Assembly: GCA_963747005.1 (NCBI GenBank)
Contig: CAVVDT010000004.1
Span: 372,001-436,000 of the forward strand
Direction of reading: 5' to 3'
DNA from: CAVVDT01 sp963747005
Lineage (GTDB): Bacteria > Pseudomonadota > Alphaproteobacteria > Rhizobiales > Aestuariivirgaceae
DNA: 64,000 bases
Shown: piece after piece, positions 50,579-59,407 of the stretch
How positions within the stretch are numbered: position 1 is the first letter of the stretch
Layout: every line of letters begins with the position of its first letter
Translations under genes and position numbers: made by a program
The notes under the pieces: model-generated
Seen by the model: the letters and a program-made list of their open reading frames with translations, nothing else
The model's database searches: none
What the model was told of the DNA's origin: nothing

Positions 50579-51427
50579 CTACATGGGGAACCAGTCGCGC
50601 CGCGGCACGGTTTCGACGATCGGGCCGGGCACCTGGCCTTCCAGCCGCCCGACGACCCGCTGGGCCTCGATCTTGGCCGGCTTGTCGTGCACTGCCAGCA
50701 GGAACTGGTAATTGTTGAGCAGCTTCTTGATGGCGCCCTTTTCCGCGCGCTTGGACCCGGCATGGTTGCCGGTCACCTGCGGTTCCATGAACTGGGTCTG
50801 GCGGAACTGGTTCACGATCTGGTCGTTGAAATTGTAGATCACGTCCCCGCAGATGCAGGCGATGCCCTCGGCGGTTTCCACCATGACGTTCATCGAGCCT
50901 TCGGTGTGGGCATTGGCTGCCTCGCACCACACGCCCGGCATGATCTCTTCGCCGCCGGTAATCTCCAGGTCGAGGAACCGCAAGGCGTCCTGGGTGTGCA
51001 GGCGCTCGATCAGGTGCATGATGTCAGGCTTGGGATATTGCGGGTGCATCAGCCCCGAGACCGAACATTCCAGTTCGCGCCGGTTGATCACCACCGTCGA
51101 ATTCATGGGGAAGTGATCGTCCTTGCCGGCATGGTCGATATGCAGGTGGGTGTGCAGCACATAGCGTACATCGCCGACTTTCAGGCCGTGTTTGGCAAGC
51201 TGGTTCTCGATCATGTTGTCGTGGAACTGCAAACCACGCATGCCGAGCGATTCCATGATGGCGTTGTCACGGTAGCCGGTATCGACGACGACGGGGTATT
51301 TGCCGCCGGTGATCAGGAAGCCGTAGACCGGTACCCGCTTGATGCGCCCGCAATCGTGGCCGAGCACCAGGAAGCTGGCTTCCAGTTCGATATCGCCATA
51401 GTCGAGGATCTTGATTTCCAGTGCCAT
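50579..51427 (-). CDS. Metallo-beta-lactamase-fold hydrolase, lactonase-like
   Basis: This 282-residue MBL-fold protein has HTHLHIDHAGK (H-x-H-x-D-H) with further ligands in EAANAHTEGS and CGDVIYNF. It resembles AHL-lactonase-like proteins (AiiA/AttM group). It lies 23 bp upstream of the SMP-30 fusion, so both ring-opening lactone hydrolases may act in one pathway, with quorum-signal degradation a less likely alternative. Confidence 0.87.
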   Translation of the reverse strand: MALEIKILDYGDIELEASFLVLGHDCGRIKRVPVYGFLITGGKYPVVVDTGYRDNAIMESLGMRGLQFHDNMIENQLAKHGLKVGDVRYVLHTHLHIDHAGKDDHFPMNSTVVINRRELECSVSGLMHPQYPKPDIMHLIERLHTQDALRFLDLEITGGEEIMPGVWCEAANAHTEGSMNVMVETAEGIACICGDVIYNFNDQIVNQFRQTQFMEPQVTGNHAGSKRAEKGAIKKLLNNYQFLLAVHDKPAKIEAQRVVGRLEGQVPGPIVETVPRRDWFPM

Positions 51428-51481
51428 TTTTCGCTTTCCTCCCTTAATCGTATCAAGGCCTTTCGGCCGGTTTGGCGTGTC

Positions 51482-52366
51482 TCAGAGCCGATAGACCCGC
51501 ATGGCGGTATCGTGAAAGATCGCCTCCCTTGCAGCCTTCGGCAGGCCTTTGGCGGCGGCCTGGAACGCCGCGACCAGTTCGGGGAAGGTGGTCCACAGTT
51601 TCTCGATGGGAAAGTTGGAGCCGAATAGGCATCTCTCCGCCCCGAATAACCGCACCGCGTCACGCACGATCGCCTTGATATGATCGGCATCGTTGCGATG
51701 GACGAAGGTGCCGAAGGCGGAAAGTTTCGAGACCACGTTGGGTTCATCGGCGAGCCGCTTCAGGCCGTCGCGCCACGCCGTGCGGCCGGCCTTCGAAAGG
51801 TCTTCCGGCATGCCGGCGTGCTGCAGGATGAAGGTCACGTCCGGACAGGCGCGGGCGAGCCTGGCGGCGTCATCCATCTGGGAGGTGAAGACCTGCAGAT
51901 CGAACGACCAGCCAAAATCGGCAAGCCGCGCCACATTGCGCTGCACCCGGGGGTCGGCCGGCAGGTCGGGACGGGCGGCGAAGCGGTAATGCGGGTTTTC
52001 GTGCCAATGGAATTGCTGACGCACTCCGCGCATGAGGTGAAAGGGCTTCAGCTTTTGCAGTTGGCCGCGCACGTCGGGCACGGTGAAATCGGCGTAGGCG
52101 ACGATGCCGTGCGGCCAGCCGGTGCGGTCGGCGAGCGACTGTACCCAGCCCGCCTCGTCGGCAAACCAGTTCGGCGCCCAGTTGGCCTGCACATAGACCG
52201 ACTTCTCCACCCCGGTGCCGGCGATGTCGGCAAGATATTCCTCGATCAGGTAGTCGCGCTTGATGGCCTCGTAGGGACCGAAGATACGCGGCTGCATGGG
52301 TCCCAGGAGCCACGGCAGATCCGCCTGGCGCCAGACATGATGATGGGCATCGACGATCCGCATCAC
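51482..52366 (-). CDS. Amidohydrolase 2 family (COG3618-type lactonase/decarboxylase-like)
   Basis: This 294-residue TIM barrel has the first metal motif DAHHHVW, a His in FILQHAGMPE, and GSNFPIEKLW near the end, where many relatives have GSD. The family includes lactonases for sugar acids and 2-pyrone-4,6-dicarboxylate hydrolase. It overlaps the VWA gene by four bases (ATGA). Two adjacent ATGs (52366 and 52363) are equally good starts. Substrate unknown. Confidence 0.87.
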   Translation of the reverse strand: MMRIVDAHHHVWRQADLPWLLGPMQPRIFGPYEAIKRDYLIEEYLADIAGTGVEKSVYVQANWAPNWFADEAGWVQSLADRTGWPHGIVAYADFTVPDVRGQLQKLKPFHLMRGVRQQFHWHENPHYRFAARPDLPADPRVQRNVARLADFGWSFDLQVFTSQMDDAARLARACPDVTFILQHAGMPEDLSKAGRTAWRDGLKRLADEPNVVSKLSAFGTFVHRNDADHIKAIVRDAVRLFGAERCLFGSNFPIEKLWTTFPELVAAFQAAAKGLPKAAREAIFHDTAMRVYRL

Positions 52367-53478
52367 GCTGCCTCCCTGGAAAGTGCCAGCACCCGTTCAC
52401 ACAAGGCGGCGATCGAACTGCCATCCTCAAGCGCATCGAGATAGGGCAACACCGCCTGCATGGCGGCTGTCTCGGGGCGGAAATCGGCCGATGCCGCCGA
52501 TGGCGTCAGCCACACCAGCCGCCAGGCGAGGCGCGAAAGCTGCGCCACAGCTTCGGTCATCGCCGCGTGATCGCCGCGCTCCAGCCCGTCGGAGACGACA
52601 ATGACCGCGGCGCCGCGGGTAAAGCCGGCAAAGCGGGGAATGGCGAGGAACGCGGTGAGCGCATCGCCGAGACGGGTGCCCCCGTCCCAGTCCGTCACGA
52701 TGCCGGCGGCAAGTCCCAGCGCCTGCGACCTGTTCCTTACCTTGAGCGCTCTGGTGATGCGCGTCAGGCGGGTGCCGAGGGTGAATATCTCGATGCGCTC
52801 CGCGGCCTGTGCCAGCGCATGGGCAAAGCGCAGATGGGCATCGGTTTGCTGTTTCATGGACCCGGAAATATCAATTAAGAGCACCAGGCGCCGTTGTCGT
52901 GGCTTGCGCCGCAGACGTGGCATCTCGATCACCTCGCCGTCGCGCCCCACCGCCTGACGCAGCGCCCGGCGCAGGTCGAAACCGCCGCGATGAGCGCGCT
53001 GGCGGCGGTAGGAGCGGCGCATGGGCAACGCTTCGGGCGCCTGGCGACGGAACCGCCGCAGCGCGTCGGCTTCATCGCCTTGAGCGAACTGCCGCGCGCC
53101 CATCATCTCGGTACCCGTTGCCTCCGATCCAGCCTCGTTGGCTTCTTCCGGCGATGGCGGCTCGCTGTCGCCGGGTCCCTCCTCGCCCACCAGCATCTCT
53201 TCTTCATCGCCGTCGCCGGGCATCGAGACCGGCAGTGATTGACCGAGGAAATGCATGCGGAACAGGGCATCGAATTCGCGCTGGCGCTCGGGTGGCGGTG
53301 CCAGAATGGCTCGGGCGGCGCGATGAATGTCGGCCATGCCTGTCGGCCCCAGAAGGCCCACCGCCTCGATGAAACCGATGGTCTGCTCAGGGGCCACGGC
53401 AAAACCGTTCTGCCTGATGAGCGAGGCAAAGGTGACGAACGGTTCAGCCGCGCGCGGCAAGGTCTGCGAAGGGCTCAT
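52363..53478 (-). CDS. CoxE-like VWA-domain protein
   Basis: This 371-residue protein has a helical N-terminal region, an acidic stretch (~100-145) and a basic stretch (~165-215) followed by a C-terminal von Willebrand A domain (about 225-371) with MIDAS motif DISGSMKQQTD. CoxE-like VWA proteins work with MoxR-type ATPases in maturing CO dehydrogenase and related molybdenum hydroxylases (insertion of the Mo/S/Cu site). The ATG overlaps the MoxR gene stop (ATGA). Confidence 0.9.
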   Translation of the reverse strand: MSPSQTLPRAAEPFVTFASLIRQNGFAVAPEQTIGFIEAVGLLGPTGMADIHRAARAILAPPPERQREFDALFRMHFLGQSLPVSMPGDGDEEEMLVGEEGPGDSEPPSPEEANEAGSEATGTEMMGARQFAQGDEADALRRFRRQAPEALPMRRSYRRQRAHRGGFDLRRALRQAVGRDGEVIEMPRLRRKPRQRRLVLLIDISGSMKQQTDAHLRFAHALAQAAERIEIFTLGTRLTRITRALKVRNRSQALGLAAGIVTDWDGGTRLGDALTAFLAIPRFAGFTRGAAVIVVSDGLERGDHAAMTEAVAQLSRLAWRLVWLTPSAASADFRPETAAMQAVLPYLDALEDGSSIAALCERVLALSREAA

Positions 53479-54356
53479 GCGGCCACCCCGCTGATGATCT
53501 GATCGAGCCGGCGCCCGACAAAATCGAGATCGTCCTGATCCTTGAGCGCCACGCCGATGGAGCGTCTGAAGGCTTCCGGCCATGGCGCGCCCTGGCTTTG
53601 CAGGAGGGTCGCGGCTTCGGCCCATTCCACGGTTTCGGCCACGCCCGGCGGCTTGGCCAGCGGTTCGGCCCTCAGCCGGCCGACCGCTGCCACCACCTTG
53701 TCGGCGGTATCGCGCGCCACGCTGGAGGCGCGCATCATGACGATCCGAGCTTCGCGCGGCGCATCGGGATATTCGATCCAGTGATAGACACAGCGCCGCC
53801 GCAACGCCTCGTGCAGTTCGCGGGTGCGGTTGGAGGTGAGCACCACCACCGGACGCTGGGCGGCGCGGATGGTGCCGCGCTCGGGGATGGAGATCTGGAA
53901 GTCCGACAGAAACTCCAGCAACAGCGCCTCGAACTCATGGTCCGAGCGGTCGATCTCGTCGATCAGCAACAAGGCATTGGCGCCCGATTGCAGCGCATCG
54001 AGCATCGGCCGGGCGATGAGGAATTCGTCCTTGTAGATGTTCACATACTGCTCGCCGGCCTGGCGGATGGCCAGCATCTGGCGGGCATAATTCCATTCGT
54101 AAAGGGCGCTGGCGGCATCGATGCCCTCGTAGCACTGCAGCCTTATGAGGCGCCGCGACAGGGTCGAGGCAAGCGCCTTGGCGGCCTCGGTCTTGCCGAC
54201 CCCGGGGACGCCTTCCAGCAGCAACGGCTTGCCCAGCGCCAACGCCAGATAGGCCGCCGTCGCCAGACTGTCGTCAGCCAGATACTGCGCCGCCAGCAAA
54301 GCTTCGTGGAGTTGCTGCGGCGAGCCGATGCCGGCGATGACGGGACGGACGGGCAT
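53475..54356 (-). CDS. MoxR-family AAA+ ATPase (CoxD-like)
   Basis: This 293-residue AAA+ protein has Walker A LEGVPGVGKTEAAKAL, Walker B ALLLIDEIDRSD and sensor 1 VVLTSNRTREL. It is the expected partner of the VWA protein. In the cox operon CoxD/E maturate the molybdenum hydroxylase CoxLMS, and this arrangement here suggests the same for the adjacent subunits. It is eight bases from the C-terminal molybdopterin gene. Confidence 0.92.
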   Translation of the reverse strand: MPVRPVIAGIGSPQQLHEALLAAQYLADDSLATAAYLALALGKPLLLEGVPGVGKTEAAKALASTLSRRLIRLQCYEGIDAASALYEWNYARQMLAIRQAGEQYVNIYKDEFLIARPMLDALQSGANALLLIDEIDRSDHEFEALLLEFLSDFQISIPERGTIRAAQRPVVVLTSNRTRELHEALRRRCVYHWIEYPDAPREARIVMMRASSVARDTADKVVAAVGRLRAEPLAKPPGVAETVEWAEAATLLQSQGAPWPEAFRRSIGVALKDQDDLDFVGRRLDQIISGVAA

Positions 54357-54364
54357 CTACCTTG

Positions 54365-55396
54365 TCAGCCTCCCTGGCGCCGGGTCTGCGGCCGGGCGCC
54401 GCCATTGGCCTGGATGCCGCGCAGCACCTTTTCCGGGGTGATGGGCAGATCGCACACCCTCACCCCGACGGCGTTGAACACCGCATTGGCAATCGCCGGC
54501 AGCACCGGGTTGGCGCACATCTCGCCCGGTCCCTTGCCACCGAAGGGACCATCGGGGGCGGGTCTTTCCAGAATGGCGATATCATGCGGGGCGATATCGC
54601 CGGGTCCCGGCATCAGGTAGTTCACGAAATCCACCGGCCCGTGCGAGCGGTCGGGATAATAGGGTTCGGTGGTCTCCCACAGGGCATGGCTCATCCCCAT
54701 CCAGGCGCCGCCGACCAGTTGCTGCTCGACCAGCCGGGGATTGAGGGCGCGGCCCACCTCGTAAGCCGAGTTCATCTTCTTGACGGCGACCTCGCCGGTT
54801 TCATCGTCGACCTCCACATCGACCACCAGTGCGGCATGGGCAAAACACGACACCGGGGTCATCTCGCCGGTTTCCGGATCGACATCCGACAACGGGATGA
54901 GGAAGATGCCGCGTCCGGCCACCGTCTTGCCCTGCTTGAACTGGGCCGCACCGCAGGCCTCACCCGTGGTGATCGAGCGCGACGGCGCGCCGCGCACGAA
55001 GATGTTGCCCTTGCCGTCGGTCTCCAGATCGGCGGCATTGACTTCCAGTTCCTCGGCCGCGGCTTCCAGCATGATGGCGCGGGCCTCCCTGGCGGCCTGG
55101 ATGACCGCATTGCCCACCCGGTGGGTGCCGCGCGAGGCAAACGAGCCCATGCAGTGCGGACCGGTGTCGCTGTCGGCGGTGTCGACATAGACATCGGCCA
55201 CCGGCACCCCGAGGGTTTCCGCCGCGATCTGACGGGTCACCGACTTCAGGCCCTGCCCGAGATCGATGGACGACAGCGCCACGGCGAACTTGCCGTCCGG
55301 GTTGGAGTGCACCAGCGCCTGGCTCGGGTCGCCGCCAAGGTTCATGCCGATGGGATAGTTGATCGAAGCAAAGCCGCGCCCTTTGTGGATGGCCAT
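54365..55396 (-). CDS. Molybdenum hydroxylase large subunit, C-terminal half (MoCoBD_2)
   Basis: This 343-residue protein begins MAIHKGRGF. It equals the second half of an XDH-family molybdopterin subunit: the DLGQGLKSVTRQIAAE Gln loop and the catalytic Glu in GGKGPGEMCANP. It lies in the same frame as the N-terminal half, separated only by TAG-ACC-ATG (55402-55394), so the pair could be a natural split or a product of amber readthrough. AGAAGG nine bases before this ATG gives a usable ribosome site. On its own it would lack MoCoBD_1, so it must assemble with the N half. Confidence 0.88.
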   Translation of the reverse strand: MAIHKGRGFASINYPIGMNLGGDPSQALVHSNPDGKFAVALSSIDLGQGLKSVTRQIAAETLGVPVADVYVDTADSDTGPHCMGSFASRGTHRVGNAVIQAAREARAIMLEAAAEELEVNAADLETDGKGNIFVRGAPSRSITTGEACGAAQFKQGKTVAGRGIFLIPLSDVDPETGEMTPVSCFAHAALVVDVEVDDETGEVAVKKMNSAYEVGRALNPRLVEQQLVGGAWMGMSHALWETTEPYYPDRSHGPVDFVNYLMPGPGDIAPHDIAILERPAPDGPFGGKGPGEMCANPVLPAIANAVFNAVGVRVCDLPITPEKVLRGIQANGGARPQTRRQGG

Positions 55397-55399
55397 GGT

Positions 55400-57166
55400 C
55401 TAACGCCTTCTGAAGCCGGAATTGGACGCAAAACGGCTGTAGCCGGGCCGGCCGGGCGTCCTCGTCGGCGGACTCTCGCCACCCGGAGAATTGCCGGCGG
55501 GCGGAGACGGCGCCGGCCTGGATTGCGCAGTCTGGTTTGCCGGCGGCGCATAGGCGGGTGCCGCGGCGGGATGGGCATAGACGGGTTGCGCAGACGCCGG
55601 TGGCGGTGGCGGAGGTGCCATCTGGGACCGGACCGGCGCAGCAGGCGGCGGAGCAGCCGGGCGCTGCGACGCCGCGGGCGGTGGCGATGGCTGCCGGATG
55701 GCGGTCCGCCCGCTCCCTGAGCGTCCCGAGCGCCGCTCGCCGATGCGGCCATTCTCGTCGGTCACCGTCGGCGGAATGACGGCGCGCTCGCCACCGCCGT
55801 CCGCCATCGACGACAGGCGTTTGAATTCTTCGCCGATTTGCCATCCCGCCTTTTGTGCCGCCACCTGGCAGCATTCGATCAGGGCGCAATTCTTGGCGAC
55901 ACGGCGATGGGCCTTCATGTCGCCGTCGCGATAAGCGTTGATGAGGCGCAATTCGATGGGATCGATGCCCAGTTCGTTCGCCACCACGTCCATGTGGCTC
56001 TCGATGGCGAAGTCGACGCCGGTCACTCCGAAGCCGCGCATGGCGGTCGCGGGGGTGCGATTGGTGAACACGCAAAAGACGTCGGCTGAGACGTTGGGGA
56101 TGGTGTAGGGACCCGGCAGATGCCCCACGCACTTGACGATGGCGTAGCTCGACAGCCGGGTGTAGGCGCCGGCGTCGAAATAGCCGGTGAACTGGCGCGC
56201 CACGATGCGCCCGTCGTTCATCACTCCGTCCTTGATGAACCAGCGCTCGGCCCCGCGCGGCGCCCCCACCTGCATTTCCTCCTCGCGGTCCCATGAGAAC
56301 TTGCACGCCCGCCCGGTCAGCAGGCAGGCGAGAATGGCCATGGGTTCCACCTGGCTGTCGACCTTGCCGCCGAAGCCGCCGCCCACCGTGCCGCCGATGA
56401 AATGCAGCCGGTTCGACGCCACGTTGAGCAGCTTCGCCGCCGTGCCCAGCGAGAAGAACAGGGCTTGTGTCGAGGTGTAGCAGACGATGCGGTCGTTGGT
56501 CTCCGGCGCCGCGATGGCGCCATTGGTTTCCACCGGCGCCTGTTCGATGGGCGACATCTGGTAGCGCCCTTCGATCACCCGGTCGGCGCGCCGGAACGCC
56601 TCGGCCACGTCCCCGAAGCGCAGCTTTTGATGATCGTACTTGTCGTGGTAGTCGAAGGTGTTGTTGGGGTAGGTCTCATTGACCACCGGGGCGTCGGGCT
56701 TGAGGGCCTCCTCGACGTCGAGCACGTGCGGCAGCACCTCGTAATTGACCTTAACCGCGGCGCATGCAGCGCGGGCCAGGCGATCGCTGGTGGCCACGAT
56801 GGCAAGCACCGGCTCGCCCTTGTAGGCGACCTTGCGCGTCGAGATCAGCGGCTCGTCGTCACGGCCAAAATTCAACAGGCTGAGCAGCGTATTCAGGTTA
56901 TTGGGGACATCTTCTCCGCGCATGACGCGCACGACCCCCTCCATGCGCTCGGCAGCCGTTGCATCGACGGAGCGGACACGGGCATGGTGATGCGGGCTCC
57001 TGACGCAGCGCACATGCAGCAACCCCTCGAAGAGATGATCGTCGAAATAGGGCGACCTGCCTGTCACATGCCCCAGCGCGTCCTGACGCTGCGTCGGCTT
57101 GCCGATCTCGTTGAGATTGTCGTCACGCTCGTCGGCGAACAGGTCTTTGCGAAGCTCGACACTCAT
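55400..57166 (-). CDS. Molybdenum hydroxylase large subunit, N-terminal half, with proline-rich tail
   Basis: This 588-residue protein has an Ald_Xan_dh_C-type start (GKPTQRQDALGHVTGRSPYFDD), MoCoBD_1 with the FGGTVGGGFGGKV-type loop and AMRGFGVTGVDFAIE near residue ~395-410, then from ~475 to the end a Pro/Ala/Arg/Ser-rich tail ending FASNSGFRRR. The active-site loop AMRGFG is of the general XDH type, not the AYRCSFR of CO dehydrogenase CoxL. An in-frame TAG ends it just before the MoCoBD_2 gene. The ATG at 57166 is preferred to TTG at 57187. Confidence 0.88.
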   Translation of the reverse strand: MSVELRKDLFADERDDNLNEIGKPTQRQDALGHVTGRSPYFDDHLFEGLLHVRCVRSPHHHARVRSVDATAAERMEGVVRVMRGEDVPNNLNTLLSLLNFGRDDEPLISTRKVAYKGEPVLAIVATSDRLARAACAAVKVNYEVLPHVLDVEEALKPDAPVVNETYPNNTFDYHDKYDHQKLRFGDVAEAFRRADRVIEGRYQMSPIEQAPVETNGAIAAPETNDRIVCYTSTQALFFSLGTAAKLLNVASNRLHFIGGTVGGGFGGKVDSQVEPMAILACLLTGRACKFSWDREEEMQVGAPRGAERWFIKDGVMNDGRIVARQFTGYFDAGAYTRLSSYAIVKCVGHLPGPYTIPNVSADVFCVFTNRTPATAMRGFGVTGVDFAIESHMDVVANELGIDPIELRLINAYRDGDMKAHRRVAKNCALIECCQVAAQKAGWQIGEEFKRLSSMADGGGERAVIPPTVTDENGRIGERRSGRSGSGRTAIRQPSPPPAASQRPAAPPPAAPVRSQMAPPPPPPASAQPVYAHPAAAPAYAPPANQTAQSRPAPSPPAGNSPGGESPPTRTPGRPGYSRFASNSGFRRR

Positions 57167-57179
57167 GCCTATGTCTTCC

Positions 57180-57665
57180 TCAGGCAATCCGCCGTCCCGA
57201 GACGCGCTGGGCGGCTTCGAGAATGGCGGCGATGATGGGTTCGTAGCCGGTGCAGCGGCAGATATTGCCGGAGATCGCCTCGACCACGTCGGCCCGGCTG
57301 GGATGGGGATTGGTATCGAGCAAGGCTTTGGCGGCCATCAGCATGCCGGGCGTGCAGAACCCGCACTGGGCGGCAAAATTCTGCATGAAGGCCTCCTGCA
57401 AGGGGTGCAATTGCGCCCCCGAGGCCAGCCCTGAAGCCGTCGAGATGGCGCGGCCTTCAACGGTTTCCGCCAGGGTCAGGCAACTCAGATGCGGCTGGCC
57501 GTCGATCAGCACCGTGCACGCTCCGCAACTGCCCTGCCCGCAACCATATTTTGGCGAGAGATCACCCAGGCCGCGGCGCAGCACATCGAGCAGGTTCTGG
57601 CCATCCTCGACGAAGACGGCCTTTTCCGCCCCGTTGAGGCTGAACTGCAGTGGTTTTCGGGGCAT
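57180..57665 (-). CDS. Molybdenum hydroxylase 2Fe-2S subunit
   Basis: This 161-residue small subunit carries two [2Fe-2S] sites: CGQGSCGAC with the later Cys of SCLTLA, and CGFCTPGML with NICRCTGYEPI. It transfers electrons from Mo to FAD. The ATG before PRKPLQFSLNG is used; the upstream open frame is not homologous. It lies 13 bases after the FAD gene stop. The order FAD, 2Fe-2S, Mo matches coxM-S-L. Confidence 0.93.
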   Translation of the reverse strand: MPRKPLQFSLNGAEKAVFVEDGQNLLDVLRRGLGDLSPKYGCGQGSCGACTVLIDGQPHLSCLTLAETVEGRAISTASGLASGAQLHPLQEAFMQNFAAQCGFCTPGMLMAAKALLDTNPHPSRADVVEAISGNICRCTGYEPIIAAILEAAQRVSGRRIA

Positions 57666-57678
57666 CGATGAACCTCTC

Positions 57679-58491
57679 CTATCTCTCCAGCAAGACGCGC
57701 CGCAGATGCACCGGCGCCACCGCCTTGCGATACCAGCCCGAGGCAATGGCATCATCCGGTGGCGTGAGACCCGAGGTGGCCGCGACCACCGCCTGGGCAA
57801 TGCCCGCCTCATCGAGGCTCTTTCCTTCCAGTGCCTGCTCCACCCCCGGCATCCGCAGCGGCGCCGGCCCCATGGCGCCGTAGGCGACCCGTGCCCCGGC
57901 TATCCGGCCTCCCTGTTGCGGCAGATGCACGGCGATGGACAAAAGCGCCGCGCCCTTTGGCTTGATGCGCGAAATCTTCCGGAAGCGAAAAGCCCCCTGG
58001 CGCGGACGGGTGATGGATACCGCAACAACCAGCGGGCGCGGCTCGCGATCGCGGTCGCGCAGGAAATCGGCGAGCGGTACGGGACGGACGCCCGACGACC
58101 CGGCAAGCTGAACCTCGGCATCGAGTGCCAGAAGGGCGGTGGCGAGATCGCCAAACGGCGGGCGGGCGAACAGGTTGCCGCCCAGCGTCGCCATGTTGCG
58201 CACCGCCGGCCCCCCGATGACCCGCGCCGCGGCGTGCAGGAACTCCAGTTCGCGGCTGGCGAGGATCTCGCTCATGGTGACGCCGGCGCCGATGCTGATG
58301 CGTTCGCCACGCGCCTCGATCTGCTTCATGGCGCCATCGCGGGCCATGACGATCATCGACAGCGTCGCGACAGCCTCATTGACCCCGCGCATGACAAGGG
58401 TTCCACCGCCCATGAAGCGCGCCGCGCGGTCGGACGCAAGCTGGCCCGCCGCTTCGGCCGCCGTTGCAAAAGTCTTGACCGTGATGCCCAT
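57679..58491 (-). CDS. Molybdenum hydroxylase FAD-binding subunit (CoxM-like)
   Basis: This 270-residue medium subunit has the FAD loops in FMGGGTLVMRGVN and GGPAVRNMATLGGNLFARPPFGDLATAL. It receives electrons from the 2Fe-2S subunit. The start overlaps the preceding SRPBCC stop by one base (TGATG). Confidence 0.93.
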   Translation of the reverse strand: MGITVKTFATAAEAAGQLASDRAARFMGGGTLVMRGVNEAVATLSMIVMARDGAMKQIEARGERISIGAGVTMSEILASRELEFLHAAARVIGGPAVRNMATLGGNLFARPPFGDLATALLALDAEVQLAGSSGVRPVPLADFLRDRDREPRPLVVAVSITRPRQGAFRFRKISRIKPKGAALLSIAVHLPQQGGRIAGARVAYGAMGPAPLRMPGVEQALEGKSLDEAGIAQAVVAATSGLTPPDDAIASGWYRKAVAPVHLRRVLLER

Positions 58492-58946
58492 CAATTTCCT
58501 CCCCGGGTCGCGGCATCCAGGCTGTTGCGGATCGCCTCGAACCCGGCCTGATAGATCTGTTCGCCCACCAGGTGGCGCATCTCGCCATCTTCGCCCCGCC
58601 GGGTGGAAAACGTGCTCTCCCACTGCCAGAAGGTGCGGTCGCCATCGGTGACCGGCAAAAGGCGCAAGGTCGCCACATAGTTGAACAGCGGCACCGGGGT
58701 ATCGAGCAGGCAATAGGTGAGCGACGTGCCGGCATCCGACAGGGCGAGAAGCTGTTCGCGAAGTTCCGAACCGTCGGCCAGACGGAAGCGACGAACGCAT
58801 CCCACCGTGTCGGCGTGGCGGCCGCGCTCGATGTGGCTCTCCCTGACGGCCGGATGCCAGCGGTCATGGCCGTTGAAATCGCGCAAGGTCTCCCACACCC
58901 GGTCGATGGGGTGGTCGATGATCGTCGACTTCACCACCTTGACCAT
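58491..58946 (-). CDS. SRPBCC-family protein 2 (MxaD/CoxG-like)
   Basis: This 151-residue helix-grip protein has the hydrophobic pocket fold, with WETLRDFNGHDRWHPAV and LREQLLALSDAG. It is a close paralogue of the upstream gene (shared REQLLALSD, NYVATLRL, and SDGDR/TDGDR). CoxG, a SRPBCC protein, anchors CO dehydrogenase to the membrane; a similar docking role for this hydroxylase is inferred. It starts overlapping its paralogue by one base. Confidence 0.88.
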   Translation of the reverse strand: MVKVVKSTIIDHPIDRVWETLRDFNGHDRWHPAVRESHIERGRHADTVGCVRRFRLADGSELREQLLALSDAGTSLTYCLLDTPVPLFNYVATLRLLPVTDGDRTFWQWESTFSTRRGEDGEMRHLVGEQIYQAGFEAIRNSLDAATRGGN

Positions 58947-59395
58947 CACCCGCCCGCCCGACCGCCGAAGTGGCGCTTGAGAGCATCGAAACCGGCCTGG
59001 AAGACATTGCCGCCGATACCCCGGCTCAATTCGTCTTCCATGCCCGGATCGCAGTCGAATTCCGCCGACCACTCGACGAAGCAGCGGTCGCCGTCGCTCA
59101 CCGGCGTCAGCCTGAGGGTGGCGACGTAGTTCTGCAAAGCCATGGGGCTGTCGAGGATGGCATAGGTGCAGAACAAATCGTAGTCGCTGAGCGCCAGCAA
59201 CTGCTCGCGGATCTGATCGCCGTTCTGCAGGTGGAAGTTGCGGATGCACCCCACCTTGTCGCCGGGTTCGCCGTTCTCGATCTGGCTGTCGGCGATGCGC
59301 GGATGCCAGCGCGGCAGCGCGTTGAAGTCACGCACCCGCTCCCACACCCGCAGCGCGGGCGCGTCGATCACGCTGGAAACGTAGACTCTTGCCAT
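58946..59395 (-). CDS. SRPBCC-family protein 1 (MxaD/CoxG-like)
   Basis: This 149-residue helix-grip protein has the same pattern: WERVRDFNALPRWHPRI, IREQLLALSDYD and QNYVATLRLTPVSDGDR. It is the tandem paralogue of SRPBCC 2, suggesting duplication and perhaps a heterodimer. It starts 12 bases after the flotillin stop. Confidence 0.88.
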   Translation of the reverse strand: MARVYVSSVIDAPALRVWERVRDFNALPRWHPRIADSQIENGEPGDKVGCIRNFHLQNGDQIREQLLALSDYDLFCTYAILDSPMALQNYVATLRLTPVSDGDRCFVEWSAEFDCDPGMEDELSRGIGGNVFQAGFDALKRHFGGRAGG

Positions 59396-59407
59396 GGTGC
59401 CGCCCGC

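Noticed and set aside
55400..55402. Amber codon in the Mo subunit as pyrrolysine
   Set aside because: No pyl genes are in the window and a Shine-Dalgarno plus ATG follow at once, so reinitiation is simpler. Natural readthrough is kept only as a possibility.
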